NCBI RefSeq assembly: GCF_019668465.1
Contig: NZ_AP024828.1
Span: 310,001 to 374,000, forward strand
Length of the DNA: 64,000 bases
Source: Mycobacterium senriense
Lineage (GTDB): Bacteria; Actinomycetota; Actinomycetes; Mycobacteriales; Mycobacteriaceae
Reading direction: 5' to 3'
Every line of letters begins with the position of its first letter. Within the stretch, counting starts at the first letter, position 1. A program made the position numbers and the translations under genes. Shown piece by piece: positions 17,289 to 26,900 of the stretch. The notes under the pieces were generated by a model. That model had not been told where the DNA came from, did no database searches, and was given only the letters and a program-made list of their open reading frames with translations.

Positions 17289-18638
17289 ATGGATGATAGG
17301 TACGTGGCTGACATCAAACGGGGCCGTGCTGCGCGCAATGCGAAGCTGGCCAGCATCCCGGTCGGATTCGCCGGCCGGGCGGCGCTCGGATTCGGTAAAC
17401 GGCTAACCGGAAAGTCCAGGGACGAGGTCCAGGCCGAGCTTCTAGAAAAGGCCGCCCACCAATTGTTCACCGTCTTGGGCGAGCTCAAGGGCGGCGCAAT
17501 GAAGGTGGGCCAGGCCCTTTCGGTGCTCGAGGCCGCGATTCCCGAGGAGTTCGGCGAGCCGTACCGCGAAGCGCTGACCAAGCTGCAAAAGGACGCCCCA
17601 CCGCTGCCCGCCGCCAAGGTACATCGGGTGCTCGACGCCCAACTGGGCACCAAGTGGCGCGAACGGTTCAGTTCGTTCGACGACACCCCGGTGGCCTCGG
17701 CCAGCATCGGCCAGGTGCACAAGGGAGTGTGGTCCGACGGCCGCGAGGTGGCGGTCAAGATCCAGTACCCGGGTGCCGACGAGGCGCTGCGGGCCGACCT
17801 CAAGACCATGCAGCGCCTGGTCGGCGTGTTCAAGCAGCTCGCGCCCGGCGCCGACGTGGAGGGCGTGGTCGACGAGCTGATCGAGCGCACCGAGATGGAG
17901 CTGGACTATCGGCTGGAGGCCGAGAACCAGCGCGCCTTCGCCAAGGCCTACGAGAACGACCCGCACTTCGCGGTGCCGCGCATCGTGGCCAGCGCGCCGA
18001 AAGTCGTGATCCAGGAGTGGATGCAGGGCACCCCGATGGCCGAGATCATCCGGCACGGCACCACCGAACAGCGCGACCTGATGGGAACCAGGCTGCTCGA
18101 GCTCACCTTCGATGCGCCCCGCCGGCTGGGCATGCTGCACGGTGACGCCCACCCGGGCAACTTCATGCTGCTGCCCGACGGCCGCATGGGTGTGATCGAC
18201 TTCGGCGCCGTCGCCGCGCTACCCGGCGGCTTGCCGATCGAGCTCGGGATGAGTATCCGGCTGGCCCGCGACAAGAACTACGACCTGCTGTTGCCGACGA
18301 TGGAGAAGGCCGGCTTCATCCAGAAGGGCCAGCAGGTGTCGGTGCGCGACATCGACGACATGCTGCGCCAGTACGTCGAACCGGTCGAGGTCGAGGTCTT
18401 CCACTACACCCGCAAATGGCTGCAGAAGATGTCCGCCATCGAGATCGATCGGTCGGTGTCGCAGATCCGCACGGCCCGGCAGATGGACCTGCCACCCAAA
18501 CTGGTCATCCCGATGCGGGTGATCCTGTCGGTGTCCGCGATCCTGTGCCAGCTGGACGCCCACGTGCCGATCAAGGCGCTGTCCGAAGAATTGGTCCCGG
18601 GCTTCGCCGAACCGGATGAGGCCATCGTCTCGTCTTAG
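17289..18638 (+). CDS. ABC1/UbiB family atypical kinase (Rv3197-like)
   Basis: 449 residues from ATG 17289. UbiB-family motifs: KGGAMKVGQALS (KxGQ), SASIGQVHKG, VAVKIQYPG with the ATP-binding Lys, EMELDYRLEAENQ, HGDAHPGNF and IDFG. Proteins of this group bind ATP and act on lipid or quinone metabolism. The Mtb relative has, as I recall, been linked to macrolide tolerance together with WhiB7. Its TAG overlaps the WhiB7 stop in TTAG, the two genes converging. Confidence 0.92.
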   Translation: MDDRYVADIKRGRAARNAKLASIPVGFAGRAALGFGKRLTGKSRDEVQAELLEKAAHQLFTVLGELKGGAMKVGQALSVLEAAIPEEFGEPYREALTKLQKDAPPLPAAKVHRVLDAQLGTKWRERFSSFDDTPVASASIGQVHKGVWSDGREVAVKIQYPGADEALRADLKTMQRLVGVFKQLAPGADVEGVVDELIERTEMELDYRLEAENQRAFAKAYENDPHFAVPRIVASAPKVVIQEWMQGTPMAEIIRHGTTEQRDLMGTRLLELTFDAPRRLGMLHGDAHPGNFMLLPDGRMGVIDFGAVAALPGGLPIELGMSIRLARDKNYDLLLPTMEKAGFIQKGQQVSVRDIDDMLRQYVEPVEVEVFHYTRKWLQKMSAIEIDRSVSQIRTARQMDLPPKLVIPMRVILSVSAILCQLDAHVPIKALSEELVPGFAEPDEAIVSS

Positions 18639-18907
18639 GCGGCGGCCCCGTCTTGCCGCTGCCCCTTGCGGGGACGGCCGCGGGGCCGTTTGAAGCTCAG
18701 CACCGAACCGCGGTCGATGATCTCACCGCCCCAGACACCCCATGGTTCGGCGCGTTCCAACGCGGCCGCCAGGCACTGACGCCGGACCGGGCAGCCCGTG
18801 CAGAGCGTCTTGGCCCGCTCAAGATCGGCCGGGGTGTCGGCGAACCACAGGTCGGGATCGCCGACGTGACACGGCAGGCCGTGTCTGGGAACTGTCGATG
18901 CCGACAT
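18635..18907 (-). CDS. whiB7: WhiB7, redox-responsive activator of intrinsic antibiotic resistance
   Basis: 90 residues from ATG 18907. Four iron-sulfur ligands C13, C36, C39 and C45, the WhiB GVWGG turn, and a C-terminal AT-hook (RPRGRPRKG, 74-82) that among WhiB proteins marks WhiB7. It binds sigma-A and AT-rich DNA upstream of -35 boxes to switch on resistance genes, including its own. The 350-base leader carries a leader ORF, two hairpins and an AT-rich promoter, all annotated separately. Confidence 0.97.
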   Translation of the reverse strand: MSASTVPRHGLPCHVGDPDLWFADTPADLERAKTLCTGCPVRRQCLAAALERAEPWGVWGGEIIDRGSVLSFKRPRGRPRKGQRQDGAAA

Positions 18908-18923
18908 GTCCTACCACCTACTT

Positions 18924-18963
18924 CCTGGTCTGGTTGCTGTCCTTGACAGTGATCCGGACCAGG
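18924..18963 (-). promoter_or_regulatory. Hairpin next to the whiB7 ribosome-binding site
   Basis: Ten-base arms (18924-18933 and 18954-18963) pair with one wobble around a 20-base loop, ending about 16 bases before the whiB7 start. It could be part of the attenuation switch known in whiB7 leaders. No uridine run follows, so it is not a simple terminator. Confidence 0.5.
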
Positions 18964-18988
18964 TCGAGTGGGTGCCGACCTTACAACT

Positions 18989-19026
18989 ATGGCCACGGAT
19001 CCTTGCGACTTCGGGTCCATGGCCAT
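18989..19026 (-). promoter_or_regulatory. Second leader hairpin of whiB7
   Basis: Arms 18989-19002 and 19013-19026 pair over 14 positions (one wobble, one mismatch) around a 10-base loop. It lies 24 bases after the leader ORF stop. Candidate competing structure in leader-ORF-dependent attenuation. Confidence 0.5.
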
Positions 19027-19049
19027 TTGGGAGAAAACCGGGCTGGTGC

Positions 19050-19217
19050 TTACCTTGCCTTCGGTGGGCCCCCGACATCTACGGACGCGTCGGTCGCGGC
19101 GGCGGCGCGATGCTTACGCGCGGCCGCCGAGGCGGCGTGTGCCGCATGGGCGGTACCCGCGGCCACGACAGGGAGGGTCGCGCGGACCACGCCTACACCG
19201 AACGCGTCGCTGAGCAT
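19050..19217 (-). CDS. whiB7 leader ORF (uORF)
   Basis: 55 codons from ATG 19217, preceded by GAAGGAGGG at ideal spacing, which is much stronger than the whiB7 site itself. The peptide is Ala-rich with a basic patch (ARKHR). It lies between the promoter and whiB7 on the same transcript. In other mycobacteria ribosome stalling on a whiB7 leader ORF relieves attenuation; the same role is inferred here. The peptide itself probably has no independent function. Confidence 0.72.
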   Translation of the reverse strand: MLSDAFGVGVVRATLPVVAAGTAHAAHAASAAARKHRAAAATDASVDVGGPPKAR

Positions 19218-19261
19218 CGTGGCCACCCTCCTTCTCCGTAGTGCCGAGTTGCGGTTTCGAG

Positions 19262-19297
19262 GGTAAACGGTCACCGCAGGTGACCACAACCGATTTT
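19262..19297 (-). promoter_or_regulatory. whiB7 promoter with AT-rich WhiB7 box
   Basis: On the minus strand AGAAAAT (19293-19299 region) precedes TTGTGG (-35, 19284-19289), a 16-base spacer containing an inverted GGTCACC-type repeat, and TTTACC (-10, 19262-19267). An A-rich block just upstream of -35 is the known WhiB7 recognition feature, consistent with autoregulation. Confidence 0.6.
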
Positions 19298-19317
19298 CTG
19301 ACCAGCGGGTTTACCGG

Positions 19318-21417
19318 TCAGCGCCCGCGGACCAGTTCCAACACGTCGGGGCCGTACTGCTCCAGCTTGCGGGCGCCGATGCCCGGAATCGCGATCAGCG
19401 CGTCCTCGTCGCCGGGCCGCAGCTCGGCGATGGCGATCAGCGTGTTGTCGGTGAAGACCACGTAGGCGGGCACCTTCTGCTCCTTGGCGATGTCCAGCCG
19501 CCAGGCCTTGAGCCGCACCAGCAAGTCCTCGTCGATGTCGCCGGCGCAGGTCTCGCAGCGCCGAAGCATGATGGCCGCCGGGGTGGTCAGGTTGTTGTTG
19601 CAGATCCGGCAGCGGGTCGCGGTGCCCCGGTTGCGCCGGGACTTGTTCGGCGCCGCGTCGGCCCGCGCCTGGGGCGCGATGCCGTTGAGGAAGCGCGACG
19701 GCTTGCGGCCCTGGCGTCCACCCGGGCGGCGGGCCAGCGCCCAACTGAGCTCCAAATGTATTCGGGCCCTAGTGATTCCGACGTAGAGCAGCCGCCGCTC
19801 CTCCTCGACGGCTTCGCTCTCGGCGCCGTGCGCCAACGCGTGCGAGATGGGCAGCGTGCCGTCGGCCAGGCCGACCAGAAATACCGCGTCCCACTCGAGT
19901 CCCTTGGCGGCGTGCAGCGACGCCAGCGCGACACCCTGCACCACCGGTGGGTGCCGCGAGTCGGCCCGCGTCCGCAGCTCGGCCACCAGCCCAGGGAGTT
20001 CCAGCTGCGGACGCTGCGCCACCTCGTCGTCGACCAGCTCGGCCAGCGCGGTCAGCGCCTCCCAGCGCTCCCGGGCGCGGGTGCCGACGGGTTCCTCGGC
20101 CGTCAGCCCCAGCGGTTCCAGGATCGCCCGGACCACATCGGGTAACGGCCCTTCGGCACCGCGCTCGGCGGCCCGGTGCAGCGCCAGCAGGGCCTGCTTG
20201 ATCTCCTGGCGGTTGAAGAAACCCTCGCCGCCGCGCACCTGATAGGCGATCCCGGCGTCCGTCAACGCCTCCTCGTAGATCTCCGACTGCGCGTTGACCC
20301 GGTAGAGCACCGCGATCTCCGACGGCGGGGTCCCGGATTCGATGAGCCGCTTGATCGACGCCGCGACCGCGGCGGCCTCGGCCGGTTCGTCCGGGTGCTC
20401 GTGAAAGGACGGCGCCGGACCGGGCGCCCGCTGACCCACCAGGTGCAACTTGCTGCCGGCGACCCGGCCGCGGGCCGCGGCGATCACCTGGTTGGCCAAC
20501 GACACAACCTGCGGGGTGGAGCGGTAGTCGCGCTCCAGGCGCACCACGGTGGCATCGGGGAACCGGCGGGAGAAGTCGAGCAGGAACCGCGGCGAGGCCC
20601 CGGTGAACGAATAGATGGTCTGGTTGGCGTCGCCCACCACCGTCAGGTCGTCCCGATCGCCGAGCCACGCCGCGAGCACCCGCTGCTGCAGCGGCGTGAC
20701 GTCCTGGTATTCATCGACGACAAAGCAGCGGTAGCGGTCCCGGAACTCCTCGGCCACCGCGGGATCGTTCTCGATTGCGGCCGCGGTGTGCAGCAGCAGG
20801 TCGTCGAAGTCGAGCAGGGTGAGGTTGTCGCCGCGGGCCTTGAGCGCCTCGTAGGCCGTGTAGACGGTGGCGACCCGTGCGGCGTCCAAGGGGATGTCGC
20901 GCGCGGCGGCTGCCACCGCGGCCGGGTATTCCTCGGGCCCGATCAGCGACGCTTTGGCCCACTCGATCTCGCCGGCCAGGTCGCGCACGTCGTCGGTGCT
21001 GGCGTTGATCCGGGCGCGGCTGGCCGCCCGGGCGACGACGGCGAACTTGCTGTCCAGCAGCTGCCACCCGGTGTCGCCGACCACCCGCGGCCAGAAATAC
21101 CGCAGCTGCCGGTGGGCGGCCGCGTGGAACGTGAGAGCCGAGACCGCGCCGACGGTCGTATCCGTGCCCGCGGCGGCATCGATCATCCGCAACCTCGAGC
21201 GCATCTCCCCCGCCGCCCGCTGGGTGAACGTGACGGCCAGCACCTGACCGGCCGCGACGTGACCGCCGGCGATCAGCTGGGCGATCCGGTGCGTGATGGT
21301 GCGGGTCTTTCCCGTTCCGGCGCCGGCGAGTACACAGACCGGGCCGCGGGGAGCCAGCACGGCCTCGCGCTGCTCGTCGTCCAGCCCGGCTGTCAAAGGA
21401 TCGGCGACCGTCGGCAT
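19318..21417 (-). CDS. uvrD2: ATP-dependent DNA helicase UvrD2
   Basis: 699 residues from ATG 21417, chosen because it gives the usual family length; ATG 21447 is also open. UvrD/PcrA-type SF1 motifs: [31 protein letters not shown] and [24 protein letters not shown]. After the motor come a four-Cys zinc module (CRICNN and CETC) and a C-terminal HRDC domain ([21 protein letters not shown]), the combination typical of mycobacterial UvrD2. Acts in DNA repair and replication as a 3'-5' unwinding motor. Confidence 0.95.
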   Translation of the reverse strand: MPTVADPLTAGLDDEQREAVLAPRGPVCVLAGAGTGKTRTITHRIAQLIAGGHVAAGQVLAVTFTQRAAGEMRSRLRMIDAAAGTDTTVGAVSALTFHAAAHRQLRYFWPRVVGDTGWQLLDSKFAVVARAASRARINASTDDVRDLAGEIEWAKASLIGPEEYPAAVAAAARDIPLDAARVATVYTAYEALKARGDNLTLLDFDDLLLHTAAAIENDPAVAEEFRDRYRCFVVDEYQDVTPLQQRVLAAWLGDRDDLTVVGDANQTIYSFTGASPRFLLDFSRRFPDATVVRLERDYRSTPQVVSLANQVIAAARGRVAGSKLHLVGQRAPGPAPSFHEHPDEPAEAAAVAASIKRLIESGTPPSEIAVLYRVNAQSEIYEEALTDAGIAYQVRGGEGFFNRQEIKQALLALHRAAERGAEGPLPDVVRAILEPLGLTAEEPVGTRARERWEALTALAELVDDEVAQRPQLELPGLVAELRTRADSRHPPVVQGVALASLHAAKGLEWDAVFLVGLADGTLPISHALAHGAESEAVEEERRLLYVGITRARIHLELSWALARRPGGRQGRKPSRFLNGIAPQARADAAPNKSRRNRGTATRCRICNNNLTTPAAIMLRRCETCAGDIDEDLLVRLKAWRLDIAKEQKVPAYVVFTDNTLIAIAELRPGDEDALIAIPGIGARKLEQYGPDVLELVRGR

Positions 21418-21588
21418 GGCGTCCATCTTGGCAGCGGTCGCCGACAAACCCGGGGCATCGCCACGCCTTAATCGGCGAGCTTGGCGTGTCGCCCCGGCGA
21501 GTCGGCGGATCCCATCCCGCTCGCCGCTACGAGGCCGGGCGGTACCCTCAGCGCGGAACGCATCGTCGCCGGGCTACGTTAACGAACT

Positions 21589-21843
21589 ATGACCTCTGCC
21601 CCGCTCACGGTCTACACCACGTCCTGGTGTGGCTACTGCCATCGGCTCATGACCGTGCTCAAGTCCAACGGCATCGCCTACGAGGCGGTCGACATCGAGC
21701 ACGACGCGGCGGCCGCTGATTTCGTCAGCTCGGTCAACGGCGGCAACAGGACGGTTCCGACGGTGAAATTCGCCGACGGGTCGACGCTGACCAATCCGAG
21801 CGCCGCCGAGGTGAAGGCGAAGCTGGCCGAGGCCGGCAACTAA
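21589..21843 (+). CDS. Mycoredoxin-1 (glutaredoxin-like)
   Basis: 84 residues from ATG 21589. Thioredoxin fold with active site C14-G-Y-C17 (SWCGYCHRL) and cis-Pro motif RTVPTVKF. Reduces mixed disulfides formed with mycothiol in the cytosol. Lies between divergent uvrD2 and convergent nudC. Confidence 0.95.
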   Translation: MTSAPLTVYTTSWCGYCHRLMTVLKSNGIAYEAVDIEHDAAAADFVSSVNGGNRTVPTVKFADGSTLTNPSAAEVKAKLAEAGN

Positions 21844-21850
21844 GCGCCGG

Positions 21851-22783
21851 TCAGTCGATCGCGGCCCAGGATTCGATGATCACGCGGGCGATCGAGATCG
21901 ACCCCGGCAGAAGCAGATTCGACTCCGACGAGCTGGACCAGTCCCCGGCCGCCAGCGCAGTGCGCACCTCGTCGCGGGTGAACCACGCCGCCTCGGCGAT
22001 CTCGCCGTCGTTGAACGAGAATTCTTCGGCCGGGTCGGCGACGGCGTGGAAGCCGACCATCAGCGAGCGCGGGAACGGCCACGGCTGACTGCCCAGGTAG
22101 CGCACGTCGCGGACGGTCAGCCCGATCTCCTCGCGGATCTCCCGGGCGACGCACACCTCGAAAGACTCACCGGCCTCGACGAATCCGGCCAGCAGTGAGA
22201 ACATCCGCTCCGGCCACACCGCCTGGCGGGCCAGCACCGCGCGGTCACCGCCGTCGTGGACGAGGCAGATCACCGCCGGGTCGATACGCGGGAACTCCTC
22301 GTGACCGGTCACCGGGTTGATGCGCGACCAGCCCGCCCGGGCCGGCCTTGTCGGCGAACCGTCCACCGAGCTGAAGCGTGCCTTCTCATGCCAATTCAGC
22401 AGCGCGACGGCCGCGGACACCAGCTGGCTGCTGGTGTCGTCGAAGATGGGGCCGAGACTGCGCAGGTTCACCACCTCGGCATGCGCGGCCGGGTCGTCCG
22501 GAGCCTGCAGCGCGCCGCGGATGCCCCAGACGTGGCGGCCGTCCTCGAGGCGCCCCAGAAACACCGCCTCCGACGGCGGCTTGTCGCCCACTTCGGCGGC
22601 GGGGCCGAGCACCACCCGGCCGTCGGCGACCAGCACCTGGTTGCGCGAATCCACCCGCAGCAGTGCCGCGTCCGCCCAGCCGGCGGTGGCGGCCTCGACG
22701 TCGGTGCGCAGCTGATCGGCGCGGTCGGCGCCCACCCGCGACAGCAGCGGGACGCTGCGCAGCTGAAAGTCCGCGATCGCCAT
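21851..22783 (-). CDS. nudC: NAD(+)/NADH diphosphatase NudC
   Basis: 310 residues from ATG 22783, whose A is shared with the stop of the upstream channel gene (TGATG), implying coupling. The Nudix box GFVEAGESFEVCVAREIREE and the NADH-specific SQPWPFPRSLM element are present. The zinc-ribbon cysteines of E. coli-type NudC are absent in the stretch before YPRIDP-equivalent (FPRIDPAVICL). Hydrolyses NAD(H) to NMN(H) and AMP and may de-cap NAD-RNA. Confidence 0.93.
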   Translation of the reverse strand: MAIADFQLRSVPLLSRVGADRADQLRTDVEAATAGWADAALLRVDSRNQVLVADGRVVLGPAAEVGDKPPSEAVFLGRLEDGRHVWGIRGALQAPDDPAAHAEVVNLRSLGPIFDDTSSQLVSAAVALLNWHEKARFSSVDGSPTRPARAGWSRINPVTGHEEFPRIDPAVICLVHDGGDRAVLARQAVWPERMFSLLAGFVEAGESFEVCVAREIREEIGLTVRDVRYLGSQPWPFPRSLMVGFHAVADPAEEFSFNDGEIAEAAWFTRDEVRTALAAGDWSSSSESNLLLPGSISIARVIIESWAAID

Positions 22784-23853
22784 CAGTGGTCGGCGTTTCG
22801 GATGTAGAGCAGCCGGTCGCTGGCCTCGATGGCATCCACTTCCGGGTCGCCGATGCGCAGCAGATGGCCGTCGCGCACCACACCCAGCACGATGTCGCGC
22901 AGGTGCCGCGGCGATCCGCCGACCTCGGTCTGCTCCACCTCACGCTCGGCGATGGCTAGCCCGACGTCGGGTGTCAGCAGATCCTCGATCATCTCCACGA
23001 CGCTGGGCGTGGTGGTGGCCAGCCCGAGGAGCCGGCCCGCGGTGGCCGAGGACACCACCACCGAGTCCGCGCCCGACTGCTGCAGCAGGTGCTGGTTCTC
23101 GGTCTCCCGGATCGAGGCGACGATCTTGGCGTGGGGCGCGAGTTCGCGCGCGGTCAGCGTCACCAGCACCGAAGTGTCGTCGCGGCTGGTGGCGACGATG
23201 ATGGAGGCCGCATGCTGGGCGCCGGCCAGCCGCAGCACATCAGCCTTGGTGGCGTCACCGTGCAGGGTGACCAGGCCGGCGCTTTCGGCGTGCTCGAGCG
23301 TGCTGCGATCGGTGTCGACGACGACGACGTCCGTCCGCACGGTCTCGTCACCGAGGATGGCCGCGACCGCGGTCTTCCCCTTGGTGCCGTAGCCGATCAC
23401 GATGGTGTGGTTGCGCACTCTGCTCCTCCAACGCTGAATCTTCCACCCTTGGCGAGACCGCTCGGAGAGCACTTCGAGCGTGGTGCCGACCAACACGGCC
23501 AGGAAGGCGATCCGCAGCGCGGTGAAGATCAGGGTGTGCACCAGACGCGCGGTTTCGGTGTACGGCGTGATGTCGCCGTAGCCGGTGGTCGACAGGGACA
23601 CCGCGGAGAAGTACACGCAGTCCAAAAAGGTCAGCGGTTGGTTGCGCACGTCGCGGTAGCCGTTGCGATCCAGGTAGACGATGACGGCCGCGGCAAACAG
23701 CACCACCAGCGCGACGGCCAGGCGCCGGATTATGACGCGGATGGGGCTCGCGTGCTCCTCGGGGATGCGCACCACGCCGATCAGCTGGTGGCCGCGCTGA
23801 GCCGTCAGGGTTTCGTCCAGACCGCGCAGCTTTCGGGACCTACCGTTGCCCAC
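22783..23853 (-). CDS. Two-helix potassium channel with cytosolic RCK (TrkA) domain (Rv3200c-like)
   Basis: 356 residues from GTG 23853. The first helix is about 45-62, the pore loop carries selectivity filter TTGYGD, and the second helix is about 110-130. A Rossmann RCK domain follows (IVIGYGTKGKTAV, VVVDTDRSTLEHA) with a TrkA-C part at the end. Expected to be an inner-membrane K+ channel gated by a cytosolic ligand. Overlaps nudC by one base, so an operon. Confidence 0.93.
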   Translation of the reverse strand: MGNGRSRKLRGLDETLTAQRGHQLIGVVRIPEEHASPIRVIIRRLAVALVVLFAAAVIVYLDRNGYRDVRNQPLTFLDCVYFSAVSLSTTGYGDITPYTETARLVHTLIFTALRIAFLAVLVGTTLEVLSERSRQGWKIQRWRSRVRNHTIVIGYGTKGKTAVAAILGDETVRTDVVVVDTDRSTLEHAESAGLVTLHGDATKADVLRLAGAQHAASIIVATSRDDTSVLVTLTARELAPHAKIVASIRETENQHLLQQSGADSVVVSSATAGRLLGLATTTPSVVEMIEDLLTPDVGLAIAEREVEQTEVGGSPRHLRDIVLGVVRDGHLLRIGDPEVDAIEASDRLLYIRNADH

Positions 23854-23946
23854 GGCGGCCCGTCATCGGCTTACCTTCTGCGCACGCGACACGCACCGTC
23901 TTATGTAACCACGGCCACAGCTTCCCCAATACTCGGGCGGCGCAGG

Positions 23947-26900
23947 TCACGCCCGGGCGCGATGGTCGCCGGACGGATCCGTCAGGAGCCCGGCGACCTC
24001 GGCGGCGCTCGGCAGTTCCTCGGGGATCACGGTGGTGCGGGCGCGCACGTAATGGAAGGCGGTGCGCACCGAGGATTCCGGGATGCCCGCCAACGCGGCC
24101 CAGGCCGCGCGGTACACGGCGAGCTGGACCGCGGCCTGCCGCATCGCTTCCGCCCCGTGCGGTGGTTCGCCGGTTTTCCAGTCCACCACGGTGGTACCGC
24201 CGTCGGGATCGACGAAGACCGCGTCGATGCGTCCGCGCACCAGCGTGTCGCAGATCGGCATCTCGAACGGCACCTCGATGGCCACCGGAGTTCTTGCGGC
24301 CCAAGGCGACTCGGTGAATGCCTCTTGCAACGCGGCCAGTTCCGCGGTGTCGCCGACGTCGGAGTCCGCCGCGCCCGGCAGGTCGCCGAGCTCGAACAGA
24401 CACTCGGCGCCGTAGAATTTCTGGACCCACGCGTGAAAAGCATTGCCCAGCAACGCATGCGGCTCCGGCCGCGACGGCAATCGGTGCCTGAGCCGCTGCG
24501 CGGTGCCCGCCGGGTCGCGCGCCAGACCGACCAACGAGCTGACCGACAACTGGCCCGGCAGGACGGCGGCCGGCGGCCGCACCAGCCGGGCGCGCTCGGC
24601 CAACAGTGCGTCGACGTCGGCGGCCCAGCCGTCCACATCGACGTACGCCTCGGTCGCATCGGGCCGCAACGCCCGCGCTACCAGCGCGGCGCCGTGCTCG
24701 ACATCGTCGCGCCGCGTCGCCAGCGGGTCGGGCGGCCACACCGCTTCGACGACGTTGTCGCGCAGCGGGTTTCGCTCGCCGTCGGCGGGGTCCGGGGCCC
24801 AATGCTCCACCGTTCCGCAGGGGTCGCCGGCCGCGGCCGAATCGTCGATGACCGCCTTGATCTCGCACAGGAAGTCCGAGGGGCCGCGCGGCTTGATGCC
24901 GGTGGCCGCCCAGTGGTGCCCGGACACCAGCAACGTGTCCTCGGCCCGGGTGATGGCGACATACAGCAACCGGCGCTCCTCGTCGATGCGGCGCTGCTCG
25001 AGCTGGCGGCGATGCTCGGAGATCTTGTCCGACAGCTGCTTTCGATTGGTGACGTCCGAGGTGTCCATCACCGGGATGCCCAGCGCGCCCGCGGCGGCGC
25101 GGTCGCCGCGCAACAGCGGCGGCAGCTCGGCGGCGTCGGTGAGCCAGGTGCTCTTCGACGCCGTCGACGGGAAGGTGCCGCCGGACAGGTGGGCCACCGC
25201 GACGACCTGCCATTCCAGCCCCTTCGCGGAGTGCACGGTGAGCACCTGCACGCGATCGCGGGCGACCGCCAATGGTGCGGGCGCCAAACCGTTCTCGACC
25301 GACTCGGCGACGTCCAGAAATGCCAGCAGCCCGGTCACCGAGGTGGCCGCCGACCCGTCCGGCGGCGCGGTCGCGGCGCCGGTGCGTTCGGCGTACCCGG
25401 CCACCACGTCGGCGAACGCATCCAGGTGCTCGGCGCCGGCCCAGCCGGCCCCGACCCCCGCCGCGGCCCGGACTTCGCAGTCGATGCCCAGCACCCGGCG
25501 CACCTCGGCGACCAAGTCGCCGAGCGGATGTCCGAGGTGCGCGCGCAACGCGCTCAGTTCGCCGGCCAGTGCGGTGATGCGCTGGTATCCCGCAGCCGAA
25601 TACGCCCCGGCCGCACCGGGATCGGCGATCGCGTCGGCCAGGCACACGGTGTCCGCGTCAGGGCCGGCCGCGCTCGCAATCGACTCGGGCGAGGACGCTT
25701 CGGCGGGCTGCATCACCCCGCCGAGCGCCCGCGCCCGCTGCCAGAGCGCCGCGAGGTCGCGGGCGCCCAGGCGCCAGCGTGAACCGGTGAGCACCCGCAT
25801 CGCCGCCGCGCCGGCCGTCGGATCGGCGACCAGCCGCAGCATGGCCACCACCTCGGCGACCTCGGGGATGGCCAGCAGCCCGGCCAGCCCTACGACCTCG
25901 ACGGGGATGCCGCGGGCGCGCAGCGCGTCGGCGACGGGGGCCGCATCGGCGTTGCGGCGCACCAGAACCGCGGCCGTCGGCGGGCCGATGCCCTCGTCGC
26001 GGGCCTGCCGGTACCGCGCGTCGAGGTGATCGGCGATCCACTCGCGCTCGGCCGTCACATCGGGCAGCAATGCGCAGCGCACGGTGCCGGGCGGGGCGTC
26101 CGGGCGCGGGCGCAGCGCGTGCACGGCCACCGATCGCCGCCGCGCCTCCGCCGACACCGCGTTGGCCACCCGCAGCGTGCGGGGCGGATTGCGCCAGCTG
26201 GTCCGCAACTCCAGGACCGGCGCTGCGGTGCCATCGGAGCGGGGGAAGTCGGTGGTGAACCGCGGCAGGTTGGTCGCCGAGGCGCCGCGCCAGCCGTAGA
26301 TCGACTGAATGGGGTCGCCGACAGCGGTGAGCGCCAGCCCGTCGTCGACCCCGCCGCCGAATAGTGCTGCGAGCGCGATGCGTTGGGCGTGGCCGGTGTC
26401 CTGGTACTCGTCGAGCAGCACCACCCGATAGCGGGCGCGCAGGTCCTCGCCGACTTGCGGGAATGTCGCCGCCAGCCTGGCCGCCGAGGCCATCTGCATC
26501 CCGAAGTCCATCACCTTCGCGGCGCGCATGCGATCATTGAGCGCGTCCAGCAGTGGCACCAGTTCGGCGCGTTCGGACTGGGTGGCCGCCAGCCGTAGCA
26601 GCCATTGGCTGGGGCCGCGGTCCCGTTGGTAGGGGCCCGCGGGCAGGCAGTGGATCAGCCGCTCCAGCTCCAGATGGGTGTCGCGCAGCTGGCCGGTGTC
26701 CACCAGGTGTTCGGCCAGCTGTCCCCATAGCCGCAGCACCATCGAGGTGATGGCCGCCGGGGTCTTGTCGGTCCGCAGTTCGCCTGGATAGCCGTTCACC
26801 ACGTCGAAAGCCAGCTGCCACAACTCGGTTTCGCTGAGCAGCCGGGTGTCGGGCTCGACGGGCAGCAGCAGCCCGTAGTCGCGCAGCAGCGAGCCCGCGA

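Noticed and set aside
23089..25782. 897-codon plus-strand ORF opposite adnB and the channel gene
   Set aside because: Arg/Gly/His-rich translation typical of antisense frames in GC-rich DNA; the opposite strand has clear conserved domains.
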